Shown: positions 1 to 5,675 of the stretch, piece by piece
How positions within the stretch are numbered: the stretch's first letter is position 1
How the letters are laid out: every line of letters starts with the position of its first letter
From: Pseudomonadota bacterium
Lineage (GTDB): Bacteria > Pseudomonadota > Gammaproteobacteria > Xanthomonadales > Rhodanobacteraceae
DNA: 7,047 bases
Direction of reading: 5' to 3'
NCBI GenBank assembly: GCA_021787175.1
Contig: JAJYMF010000417.1
Coordinates: 1-7,047 of the forward strand
Position numbers and translations under genes: made by a program
The notes under the pieces: model-generated
Databases searched by the model: none
What the model was told of the DNA's origin: nothing
Seen by the model: only the letters and a program-made list of their open reading frames with translations

Positions 1-321
1 CCGGCGCCCCCGTCGCCTCCGGCACCGCCAGTCAGCATTTCGGCGAGCCAGGACGTGGCCTACAATCAGAAGATTCCGATCCGTTATCCGATCGAAGCCC
101 TGCGCCAGGGCCATCAGGGCACGGTGATCCTGCTGGTGCTGGTGGGCACGGACGGCCGACCGAAGGAAATCCAGATCAAGAAGTCGAGCGGCTACCGTGA
201 GCTGGATCGCGCGGCGCGCGAGGGCGTGATGCAGTATCGCTTCTCGGCCGCCGTCAAGGATGGAAAGCCGTACGAAGCGTGGGTCGAAGTGCCCATCAAC
301 TTCACGCCGCAAGAGTTCTGA
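1..321 (+). CDS. tonB: TonB C-terminal part (energy transducer), 5' end outside window
   Basis: The reading frame is open from base 1 and ends at TGA 319-321, giving 106 visible residues. It starts inside a Pro/Ala-rich stretch (PAPPSPPAPP), typical of the TonB periplasmic linker. A TonB C-terminal domain follows: YP-x-EA-x-x-x-G near the start, G-T-V-x-L-x-V, DGRPKEIQIKKSSG, then LD-x-AA and a final PINF segment. TonB spans the periplasm and transmits inner-membrane proton energy from ExbB/ExbD to outer-membrane TonB-dependent receptors. The N-terminal membrane anchor must lie upstream of the window. The GTG at 55 is an internal Val codon, not a start, because the coding pattern continues upstream of it. 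exbB starts 53 bases downstream, so the genes are probably cotranscribed. Identification is from the domain pattern and the exbB-exbD context. Confidence 0.93.
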   Translation, partial: PAPPSPPAPPVSISASQDVAYNQKIPIRYPIEALRQGHQGTVILLVLVGTDGRPKEIQIKKSSGYRELDRAAREGVMQYRFSAAVKDGKPYEAWVEVPINFTPQEF

Positions 322-374
322 CAGACCGGTAAACTCTCCCCGTCACCCGATCATCCTGCACAAAGGGTCGCGTT

Positions 375-1229
375 ATGCAGCAAGAAGCCTCCTCCTCCCT
401 GTCTGCCGCACAGGCGGGCACCATCCCTCCGCCGGTCGATGCGGCGGCGGCTCACGCCGCTACCGTCGCTGCGCCCAGCGCCTTGCCGACGCTCGGCAGC
501 GGCAACGCCGCGGCCATGCAGAGCGCGGGCTTTGACCAGCTGATCCACAACTTCGACTTCATCGGCTGGGTGGTCTTTCTGGTGCTGATCGCGATGTCGG
601 CCCTGTCCTGGTACTACATCATCTTCAACTTCGTGCGAAACCTGCAGCTGCGCGGGCGCATGGACAAGGTGATCCGCACGTTCTGGGAGACGCCTTCGGC
701 GCAGGATGCCGTGCGCGCCATGGAAACCCAGCCCAGCTCCGAGCCGTTTTCCAAGATCGCGCTCGATTGCGCCACCGCGGCCGCGCATCACTCCCGTGCC
801 GAGGGCGGCAAGATGGCCGAGTCGCTCAGCCGCTCCGAGTTCATCGACCGCTCGCTGCGCCAGGCCGTTTCGCGCGAAAGCATGCGCCTCGAGACGGGCA
901 TGACCCTGCTGGCCACGGTCGGCGCCTCGGCTCCGTTCGTCGGTCTGCTCGGCACGGTGTGGGGCATCTACCACGCCCTGATCGCAATCGGCGCCAGCGG
1001 CAACGCGGACATGGCAGCGGTCGCCGGCCCGGTGGGCGAGGCGCTGATCATGACCGCGATCGGTCTCGGTACGGCGATTCCGGCGGTGCTCGCGTACAAC
1101 TTCTTCGTGCGCTCCAACCGCCTGATCTACGCGCGCTTCGACGAGTTCGCGCACGACCTGCACGACTTCTTCGCCACCGGTTCGCGCGTGACGGATCTGT
1201 CCAAGCCGGTCGCGCCGACCAGGAAGTAA
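375..1229 (+). CDS. exbB: ExbB, MotA/TolQ/ExbB-family proton channel subunit
   Basis: 284 residues. ExbB forms the inner-membrane pentamer around ExbD and converts proton flow into movement of TonB. Three membrane segments are visible, at roughly 62-85, 175-200 and 222-246, with a cytoplasmic loop between the first and second. The second helix carries GLLGTVWGIYHAL (Thr194). The third starts GEALIMTAIGLGTAIPAV, where Glu222 and Thr227 match in spacing the channel residues Glu176 and Thr181 of E. coli ExbB. The start at 375 is supported by AAAGGG seven bases upstream. It gives an Ala/Pro-rich leader of about 50 residues before the first helix, longer than in E. coli ExbB (244 residues). Met48 has no visible ribosome binding site, so the long form is preferred. 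The stop lies four bases before exbD1. Confidence 0.95.
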   Translation: MQQEASSSLSAAQAGTIPPPVDAAAAHAATVAAPSALPTLGSGNAAAMQSAGFDQLIHNFDFIGWVVFLVLIAMSALSWYYIIFNFVRNLQLRGRMDKVIRTFWETPSAQDAVRAMETQPSSEPFSKIALDCATAAAHHSRAEGGKMAESLSRSEFIDRSLRQAVSRESMRLETGMTLLATVGASAPFVGLLGTVWGIYHALIAIGASGNADMAAVAGPVGEALIMTAIGLGTAIPAVLAYNFFVRSNRLIYARFDEFAHDLHDFFATGSRVTDLSKPVAPTRK

Positions 1230-1233
1230 GACC

Positions 1234-1635
1234 ATGGCGTTCAGCTCGAACAGCGGTGGCGGACCGATGGCGGACATCAATGTCACGCCCCTCGTGGACG
1301 TGCTTCTGGTGCTGCTGATCATCTTCATGATCACGGCACCGATGATGACCCACAAGATCAGCATCGATCTGCCGCAGGCCACCAACAACCCGCCGCCGGT
1401 CAACCCCGCCGAGCCGATCAATCTGGTGATCAGCAGCGACGGGTCGATCAGCTGGAACGGCAGTCCGATCTCCGACCTCGAGCTGAAGGCACAGCTGGCG
1501 ATCCTCGGCACCAAGCCGAACCAGCCGGAGCTGCACATCAAGGCCGCGGCGACGACGTCCTACGACCAGCTGGCCAAGGTGATGGCCGAGGCCAAGAGCC
1601 AGCACGTCGAAAAGATCGGCTTCGAGAAGTGGTGA
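1234..1635 (+). CDS. exbD: ExbD1, biopolymer transport protein
   Basis: 133 residues, close to the usual ExbD length of about 140. A short cytoplasmic N terminus leads into the signature MADINVTPLVDVLLVLLIIF. Asp22 in that helix corresponds to the essential pore aspartate (Asp25 of E. coli ExbD) that carries protons through the ExbB ring. The rest is the periplasmic domain. AGGAAG at 1221-1226 lies just before and over the exbB stop codon, seven bases from this ATG, so translation is probably coupled to exbB. It is the first of two adjacent exbD genes; the pair arose by duplication. In Xanthomonas campestris the equivalent first copy is the one reported to be needed for iron uptake; applying that here is inference. 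Confidence 0.95.
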   Translation: MAFSSNSGGGPMADINVTPLVDVLLVLLIIFMITAPMMTHKISIDLPQATNNPPPVNPAEPINLVISSDGSISWNGSPISDLELKAQLAILGTKPNQPELHIKAAATTSYDQLAKVMAEAKSQHVEKIGFEKW

Positions 1636-1644
1636 GGACCCGAC

Positions 1645-2061
1645 ATGGCGTTCAGTAGCAACAGCAGTAGCGGCGGTCCGATGGCGGACATCAACGTCAC
1701 GCCCCTGGTGGACGTGATGCTGGTGCTGCTGATCATCTTCATGATCACGGCACCGCTGATGTCGCACAAGATCAAGGTCGAGCTGCCCAAGGCCAACCCC
1801 AACCAGACCGCTGCCGACAAGATGGTCCCGATCGACTTGGCCGTCCGCGAAGACGGTTCGATGTACTGGAACGACAGCGCGATCACCAATGCCGAACTGA
1901 AGGCGAGGCTGGCCGTGGAGGCGCAGAAGACGCCGCAGCCGGAACTGCAGATCCGCGCCGACAAGACCATCGAGTACCGCACGATCTGGGAAGTGATGTC
2001 TGCCGCCAAGGGGGCGGGCATGGTCCATGTGGGATTCATCACCACCGGCGACGGCAAGTAG
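1645..2061 (+). CDS. exbD: ExbD2, second biopolymer transport protein
   Basis: 138 residues with the same layout as the preceding gene: a cytoplasmic start, a helix containing MADINVTPLVDVMLVLLIIF with pore Asp23, and a periplasmic domain. GAGGA at 1634-1638 overlaps the exbD1 stop codon and lies six bases before the ATG, suggesting coupled translation. The membrane-helix coding sequence is almost identical to exbD1, while the periplasmic half differs widely and adds residues (for example around ADKMVP). This suggests selection or gene conversion on the pore and divergence in the part that meets TonB. In X. campestris exbD2 is known as a copy dispensable for iron uptake but involved in plant interaction; whether that holds here cannot be told from sequence. 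The operon ends at the terminator 47 bases downstream. Confidence 0.95.
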   Translation: MAFSSNSSSGGPMADINVTPLVDVMLVLLIIFMITAPLMSHKIKVELPKANPNQTAADKMVPIDLAVREDGSMYWNDSAITNAELKARLAVEAQKTPQPELQIRADKTIEYRTIWEVMSAAKGAGMVHVGFITTGDGK

Positions 2062-2107
2062 GCCCGCAACCCGATTCCGCGACCGTACACGAACACCAGC
2101 ACACCAG

Positions 2108-2134
2108 GGCGCTCCGGCAACGGGGCGCCTTTTT
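2108..2134 (+). terminator. Intrinsic terminator of the tonB-exbBDD operon
   Basis: An eight-pair stem (GGCGCTCC 2108-2115 with GGGGCGCC 2122-2129, one G-T wobble) closes a six-base GGCAAC loop. Five T residues follow at 2130-2134. It lies 47 bases after the exbD2 stop and 22 bases before the end of the convergent pdxJ. There is no T tract on the opposite strand, so it appears to work only for the + strand operon. Confidence 0.88.
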
Positions 2135-2156
2135 CGTCGGCTGTTGCCGTGCGGGT

Positions 2157-2912
2157 TCAGCGCGGCGTCGCGGCGAGAATCGCCAGATAGCGCCGCACCG
2201 TCGTTGCCAGGCCGGCGTACAGCGCCTCGCCGATCAAGGCATGACCGATCGACACTTCGGCCAGTTCGGGAACCGCGGCGCACAACGCGCCCAGATTCTC
2301 CTGGCTGAGATCGTGTCCCGCATTGACGCCGAGGCCCGCGGCACGCGCGCGCTGCGCCGTGGCGGCGCAGCGCGACAATTCGAGCGCGGCGTCACCGACA
2401 GCGAAGGCGCGTACATAGGGTCCAGTGTAGATCTCGATGCGGGCGGCGCCCAGCGCAGCCGCCAGCTCCAGCGATCCGGCATCGGCATCGACGAACAACG
2501 ACACGCGTGGGCCGAGCGCGCGAAGGTCGGCGATGATCGGCGCCAGCCGCTGCGCGTCGCGGGGGAAAACAAAGCCGTGATCCGAGGTCAGCTGTGCATC
2601 GCTGTCGGGAACCAGGGTCACCTGGTCCGGCCGCGCTTCGCGGATCAGCGCCATGAATCCCGGATAGCCCGGACGCGGGCCGGCGAAGGGGTTGCCCTCG
2701 ATGTTGAACTCGACGTGCCCGCGGGTCAGCTGCGCCAGCTGCATGACGTCGTCCGGACGGATATGGCGGCGGTCGGGACGCGGATGCACGGTGATGCCGC
2801 CGCAGCCGGCGGCGATGCAGGTCTGCGCGGCGGTCGCGAGATCGGGTTGGCCCTCGTCGCGCGAATTGCGCAGCACCGCGATCTTGTTGAGATTGACGCT
2901 GAGCAGGGTCAT
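2157..2912 (-). CDS. pdxJ: PdxJ, pyridoxine 5'-phosphate synthase
   Basis: 251 residues (E. coli PdxJ has 243). PdxJ condenses 1-deoxy-D-xylulose 5-phosphate with 3-amino-2-oxopropyl phosphate to pyridoxine 5'-phosphate, the ring-closing step of DXP-dependent vitamin B6 synthesis in the cytosol. Family landmarks in order are: SVNLNKIAVLRNSR (5-18), HPRPDRRHI with His43 (43-51), FNIEGNP with catalytic-type Glu72, RIEIYTGPY (158-166), GVNAGHDL with His200, and SIGHALIGEAL with His224. The ATG at 2912 is chosen because the conserved N terminus begins MTLLSVN. The frame could extend to a TTG at 2954, but that would add residues not typical of the family. The ribosome binding site is weak (GGA about seven bases upstream). 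The gene converges on exbD2, as in Xanthomonas. A hairpin with a T tract lies 41 bases upstream of the start. Confidence 0.95.
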   Translation of the reverse strand: MTLLSVNLNKIAVLRNSRDEGQPDLATAAQTCIAAGCGGITVHPRPDRRHIRPDDVMQLAQLTRGHVEFNIEGNPFAGPRPGYPGFMALIREARPDQVTLVPDSDAQLTSDHGFVFPRDAQRLAPIIADLRALGPRVSLFVDADAGSLELAAALGAARIEIYTGPYVRAFAVGDAALELSRCAATAQRARAAGLGVNAGHDLSQENLGALCAAVPELAEVSIGHALIGEALYAGLATTVRRYLAILAATPR

Positions 2913-2952
2913 CGCGCGATCCGAAGACGATGGCGGGACCGGGGATGATGCC

Positions 2953-2980
2953 AAAAAAACGCGTACCCACGGTTACGCGT
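2953..2980 (-). terminator. Terminator-like hairpin between the PPTase and pdxJ
   Basis: Read on the - strand, ACGCGTAACC (2980-2971) pairs with GGTACGCGT (2967-2959) in a nine-pair stem with one bulged A and a GTG loop. Seven T residues (2959-2953, the first shared with the stem) follow directly. This is a textbook intrinsic terminator shape. By position it ends the upstream PPTase transcript, but it also lies only 41 bases before the pdxJ ATG, so it could act as an attenuator in a pdxJ leader. A TTGACG hexamer (2983-2978) overlaps the stem base, but I see no good -10 partner 16-18 bases on, so no pdxJ promoter is claimed. Confidence 0.75.
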
Positions 2981-3047
2981 CAATATCCGGGTGCGCCGGC
3001 GTACGATCGCCATCGTGCGCGGCGGCCACGGCAGGAGATGCACCCAT
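2973..3047 (-). CDS. Possible 24-codon ORF ending inside the hairpin
   Basis: An ATG at 3047-3045 opens a 24-residue frame (beginning MGASPAVAAAHDGDRT) whose TAA stop at 2975-2973 falls within the upstream arm of the terminator-like hairpin before pdxJ. It is in the same frame as the PPTase and follows its TGA. The ribosome binding site is poor (only GGG seven bases upstream), and codon third positions are not clearly GC-biased. A frame this short is expected by chance in GC-rich DNA. It is listed because a stop codon inside a terminator stem is the geometry of a leader peptide. No function or family is recognised. Confidence 0.15.
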   Translation of the reverse strand: MGASPAVAAAHDGDRTPAHPDIDA

Positions 3048-3053
3048 TGTGAC

Positions 3054-3079
3054 CCGGGGAAGCGGCAAAGGTTCCCCGG
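3054..3079 (-). other. Perfect 8-bp inverted repeat after the PPTase stop
   Basis: CCGGGGAA (3054-3061) and TTCCCCGG (3072-3079) form a perfect eight-pair stem around a ten-base loop, 10 bases beyond the PPTase stop codon. There is no T tract on either side, so it is not a standard intrinsic terminator. It may stabilise the 3' end of the PPTase transcript, or it may be chance in GC-rich sequence. Confidence 0.35.
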
Positions 3080-3089
3080 CTGCACACCG

Positions 3090-3728
3090 TCAGTCCGCAA
3101 GCGCGAACAGCCGCACCGTGCGCGGTGCGCCGCGCCACGCCAGCGCGCCGAGATGTCCGGGCGCCGGCGCCAGCGCATGCAACTGCCAGGCCGATGCCGG
3201 CGCGGCGGCGTCCTGGAAATCCAGCGGCTCGACTGTGGTGCCGTCCGCCGCGAGCGCGAAGCCGACCCGGTCCAGGCCGAAGGCAAGGCCGCGGCCGAGC
3301 GCCTTCAACACCGCTTCCTTGGCGGTCCATAGCTGATAGAAGGCCTGCTGACAGTCGGTTTCGGACCGCCGCGCGAGGGCTGCCGCTTCGGCGGCGGTGA
3401 AATAGCGCTGTGCGAGTTGCAGTGCGCGCGGCCGTGGGCGCAGGGCCTCGACGTCGATCCCGGGGTCCGCTCCGCGCGCGATCGCCAGCAGCACGACCTC
3501 GCCGCTGTGGCTGAGATTGAAGCCCGGAGCGTTCGGCGCGGCGAGACGCGGCTTGCCGTAGGCATCCGGAACCAGCGGCAGCGAGTCGGCGGGCAGGCCC
3601 GCGTAGCGCGCCAGCACCCATCGCCAGGCCTCGCCGCGGATGCGCCAGACATCCACCGCCGCGGCCTGGCTCGCGGCATGCTCCGCGATGGCGGACGTCG
3701 CGATCGGCAGGAAATGCGAATGCGGCAT
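3090..3728 (-). CDS. 4'-phosphopantetheinyl transferase (Sfp/AcpT-type superfamily), short form
   Basis: 212 residues from the ATG at 3728. The family transfers the phosphopantetheine arm of coenzyme A to a serine of acyl- or peptidyl-carrier proteins, with Mg2+. Visible motifs are FNLSHSG (70-76), GIDVEAL (90-95, with the metal-binding Asp92 and Glu94 pair), and WTAKEAVLKALGRGL (134-148, with Lys137-Glu138). These are the three diagnostic blocks. The N terminus is short: after VDVWRI (25-30) it goes almost at once to RGEAWRWVLARYAG, lacking the roughly 25-30 residues with a basic RRR-type segment common in Sfp-like proteins. The same abbreviated form seems usual in Xanthomonadaceae, as far as I remember. 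The frame is open upstream to 3839, but codon third positions there are AT-rich in this frame, so 3728 is preferred. The carrier protein it modifies is not in view. The next gene downstream is pdxJ. Confidence 0.88.
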   Translation of the reverse strand: MPHSHFLPIATSAIAEHAASQAAAVDVWRIRGEAWRWVLARYAGLPADSLPLVPDAYGKPRLAAPNAPGFNLSHSGEVVLLAIARGADPGIDVEALRPRPRALQLAQRYFTAAEAAALARRSETDCQQAFYQLWTAKEAVLKALGRGLAFGLDRVGFALAADGTTVEPLDFQDAAAPASAWQLHALAPAPGHLGALAWRGAPRTVRLFALAD

Positions 3729-3784
3729 CAGCGGCAGTCCGGCAGCAAGAAAGGCACCTCGTCGCCGTTGAGGTCGGCAATCAT
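3728..3784 (-). CDS. Possible 18-codon ORF overlapping the PPTase start (TGATG)
   Basis: An ATG at 3784-3782 opens MIADLNGDEVPFLLPDCR, and its TGA (3730-3728) overlaps the PPTase ATG (3728-3726) as TGATG, the usual layout of translational coupling. Over about 33 codons before the stop, this frame keeps GC-rich third positions (about 28 of 33), unlike the PPTase frame over the same bases. The frame stays open further upstream without a standard start codon. AAAAGG sits only one base before the ATG, which is too close for a good ribosome binding site. It may be a coupling leader, the tail of a decayed gene, or chance. No family is recognised. Confidence 0.2.
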   Translation of the reverse strand: MIADLNGDEVPFLLPDCR

Positions 3785-3905
3785 GCCTTTTACCAGCAGC
3801 CGGTTTGGCAGCGCGAGCGCCGTGCTCCAAGCGCGCCATCCTGAGCGCCCCAGAAGAGCCAGGCGGCCGTTCGCATGCCGCGAAGAAGATGCGTCGCCAT
3901 GCGGG

Positions 3906-3936
3906 AAAGGCAGCCGGTCCGAACGGGCCGGCTGCC
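3906..3936 (-). terminator. Terminator of the porin gene
   Basis: On the - strand, GGCAGCCGG (3936-3928) pairs perfectly with CCGGCTGCC (3917-3909). Inside are one mismatch, two further GC pairs and a GTTC tetraloop. TTTCCC follows from 3908, so the T tract is short but the stem is very strong. It begins 9 bases after the porin stop codon and separates the porin from the PPTase. The + strand lacks a T tract. Confidence 0.7.
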
Positions 3937-3945
3937 GAATCGCGA

Positions 3946-5355
3946 TCAGAAGCGGTACATGGCGCTCAGGCTGACCTGGTTGCCGCTGACCGAATTCCGG
4001 TCGAGGCCGGTGTTGGTGTAATCGAGCACGTCGTGCAGCCACTCGAGGCCGATGCCGTAGGGGCCGTTGTTGTAGAGCACGCTGACGGCGGCCTGGCGGT
4101 TCTTGAGGTAGCCCAGGGAGCCGTGGCCCAGCCAGGTGACGACGTCGTTGGTGTTGTTCTTGCCGATGGCATAGAACCCGTTGACGCTCCAGTTGGGGGT
4201 GAAGAAGTAGCTGGCCTGGCCCCATCCGCCGGTTTCCTTGATGTCACCGAACTGGGCCTCGGTACCGAACACCGAAGCGAGTCCCTTGCCGGTGTAGACG
4301 TTGCCCTGGAACAGCCAGGAGCCGGGCTTCCAGCTGGCACCGAACTCGGCGCCCTCGCTGGTGATGTTGGACCGGATCGGCGTGGGAGCGGCGCTGCCGA
4401 CGCCGCTCAGGCTGACCTTGGCGTAGTGGACGACGCCGTAGGCCGACCAGGCGCCGGCATCAACGTGCAGGCGCGCCTCGAGCTGTGGGCGGAAGCCGGC
4501 ATTGCCGGCGGTCAGATAGTTGAGGTTGTCACCGGGGCCATTCCAGTGACCCTCGAAGGCGCCGAGGTCGAGGCGCCAGTGCGGGCCACTGGCGCCGTGG
4601 TTGAGATCCTGCATCCAGACGATGCCGGGATAGCGCCAGCCCAGCCAGCCGGCGCCAATGCCCAGCGGGAAGGCCACGTGCGTCAGCGAGATCGGGACGT
4701 TACCCAGCATCAGGTTCCACTGCTGGCCGATCTGGATCGTGCTGCCGCTGTCGGGGTTGGCCAGAACCAGATAGGCCTGGCGCAGGCGCGGGATTTCCTG
4801 CGACTGGCTGTAGGCGCTGGCGCCGTTGTTGCCGCCGAAGAAGTCCATCTCGAGATGGCCGCCGGTGGTCCAGCCGCCGCCCAGCTTGGCGCCCGTGAAA
4901 TCCAGCCAGAAGCGGGTATTGCGCACGTCGCCGCCGCTGAGGGAGCCGTTGCTGCCCTTGAGCGGGTATTCGGCATTCTGGCCGTTGCCGTAGACGAAGG
5001 AGCGGTTCTGGCTGAAGAAGCTGGCGTCCAGCCAGCCGTGCAGGGCCACGGTGACGCCCGGCGCGCTGACGAAGGTCGGCGCAGCCGGCTTCGCCGGCGG
5101 TGGCGGTGGGGGCGCGCTGGCCTGCGCCTGGATCTGGCTCTGCTGCTGGGCCTGCTCGCTTTCGAGTTGCTTGAGCTGGTCGCGCAGCATCTTGAGATCC
5201 TGCTGCTGCTGGTCGAGTTGCTGCTGCTGCTTGTCGATCAAGGCCCGCAGCGTCTTGACCTCGCTGGGCTTGTGCGTCGGCGCGGCCAGGACCGGGGCGG
5301 CCAGGGTGAGTCCAAGGCCGGCGACCAGGGCCAGGAAAAGGCGGTTACGTTTCAT
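3946..5355 (-). CDS. Outer-membrane porin with coiled-coil N terminus, DcaP-like
   Basis: 469 residues from the ATG at 5355, supported by GAGGGG (5368-5363) seven bases upstream; the frame continues upstream but without coding character. A signal peptide MKRNRLFLALVAGLGLTLAA is probably cleaved after residue 24 or 25. Residues 31-78 form a Gln-rich heptad region (LRALIDKQQQQLDQQQQDL and on) that should be a coiled coil. A PPPPPP linker follows at 82-87, then a beta-barrel domain from about 101 to the terminal Phe469 (AMYRF), the C-terminal Phe recognised by the BAM machinery. Aromatic alternating strands such as TRFWLDFTG and HLEMDFFGG, and the IPRLRQAYL segment, fit DcaP-type trimeric porins, which have a periplasmic coiled-coil extension. 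DcaP proteins pass small, often negatively charged molecules. The substrate here is unknown, and an OprO/OprP-like porin is the alternative. It is transcribed alone, divergent from the SLC5-like kinase gene. Confidence 0.85.
   Translation of the reverse strand: MKRNRLFLALVAGLGLTLAAPVLAAPTHKPSEVKTLRALIDKQQQQLDQQQQDLKMLRDQLKQLESEQAQQQSQIQAQASAPPPPPPAKPAAPTFVSAPGVTVALHGWLDASFFSQNRSFVYGNGQNAEYPLKGSNGSLSGGDVRNTRFWLDFTGAKLGGGWTTGGHLEMDFFGGNNGASAYSQSQEIPRLRQAYLVLANPDSGSTIQIGQQWNLMLGNVPISLTHVAFPLGIGAGWLGWRYPGIVWMQDLNHGASGPHWRLDLGAFEGHWNGPGDNLNYLTAGNAGFRPQLEARLHVDAGAWSAYGVVHYAKVSLSGVGSAAPTPIRSNITSEGAEFGASWKPGSWLFQGNVYTGKGLASVFGTEAQFGDIKETGGWGQASYFFTPNWSVNGFYAIGKNNTNDVVTWLGHGSLGYLKNRQAAVSVLYNNGPYGIGLEWLHDVLDYTNTGLDRNSVSGNQVSLSAMYRF
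5200..5229 (-). repeat. CTG/CAG triplet runs inside the porin coiled coil
   Basis: On the + strand four CTG units (5200-5211) and, six bases later, TTG plus three CTG units (5218-5229) occur in frame. They encode the two Gln runs QQQQ at residues 43-46 and 49-52 of the porin. The tracts are short but perfect. A change in unit number would lengthen or shorten the coiled coil by whole residues without shifting the frame. Confidence 0.6.
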
Positions 5356-5675
5356 CGGAGATCCCCTCGGGTGATCGCAGTGATGCTTGCCGCGATGGGC
5401 ACCACGACAAAGCATTAAAAAAGTATGAACTGCGGACCTCGCGTCAGCTATTCCACTTAAGTCGAAATGCGCTCGCCGGGATGCCGCACTGCAGCAGTCG
5501 CCGCACGCAGGAGACGAGATTACGGGGGCAACCGAAGCGCGCAGTCGTGTTCGGCGGGCGGCTGCGCGAGCGGCGACGGGCCGCGGCATCCGGTGCAGCG
5601 GTGCAGCGGCTACACTGACCGCCTCGGTTGCGCACGGAGGGGCAAGTTCACAGCCGACGAGCGGGTGGAGGGGGC
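5356..5675. other. 320-bp divergent intergenic region between porin and SLC5-type kinase
   Basis: This stretch must hold the promoters of both flanking genes. The part next to the porin is AT-richer than its surroundings (5412-5430, with AAAAAA) and contains an ACTTAAGT palindrome at 5455-5462, but no convincing -35/-10 pair for the porin was found. On the kinase side there is an 8-bp tandem repeat and a TACACT hexamer (listed separately). I searched by eye for sigma-54 (-24/-12) sites and found none with correct spacing. No RNA gene or riboswitch was recognised. Confidence 0.5.
5591..5616 (+). promoter_or_regulatory. Tandem CGGTGCAG repeat abutting a TACACT -10-like hexamer
   Basis: CGGTGCAG occurs twice head to tail (5591-5598 and 5599-5606) followed by CGGC and then TACACT (5611-5616). 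The hexamer resembles a -10 element and would give a 5' leader of about 50-60 bases for the SLC5-type kinase gene. No good -35 is seen, as would be the case for an activator-dependent promoter in which the repeats are the binding site. This is an inference from position only. Confidence 0.22.

Noticed and set aside
351..2283. Long open frames on the - strand opposite exbB and the two exbD genes (351-1541 and 1048-2283).
   Set aside because: The translations are His/Asp/Arg-rich shadows. The repeated segments in them merely reflect the tandem exbD duplication on the other strand.
2913..2954. TTG start at 2954 giving pdxJ 14 more residues.
   Set aside because: The conserved family N terminus starts at the ATG at 2912 (MTLLSVN). 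The extra segment is Ser/Pro-rich and begins next to the hairpin's T tract.
3805..5418. A 537-codon open frame on the + strand lying antisense to the whole porin gene.
   Set aside because: It is the mirror of the porin's codon bias in GC-rich DNA. Its translation is low-complexity Ala/Gly/Val/Glu with no recognisable domain, while the opposite strand has a signal peptide, coiled coil and barrel.
5356..5589. An N-terminal extension of the porin frame up to 5589.
   Set aside because: It would bury the signal peptide behind 78 Arg/Ala-rich residues. The ATG at 5355 has a strong ribosome binding site and begins a normal signal peptide.
5612..5628. A sigma-54-like sequence (TGACCGCCTCGGTTGC) upstream of the kinase gene.
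   Set aside because: The GG of the -24 element is missing and the spacing to TTGC is one base too long.
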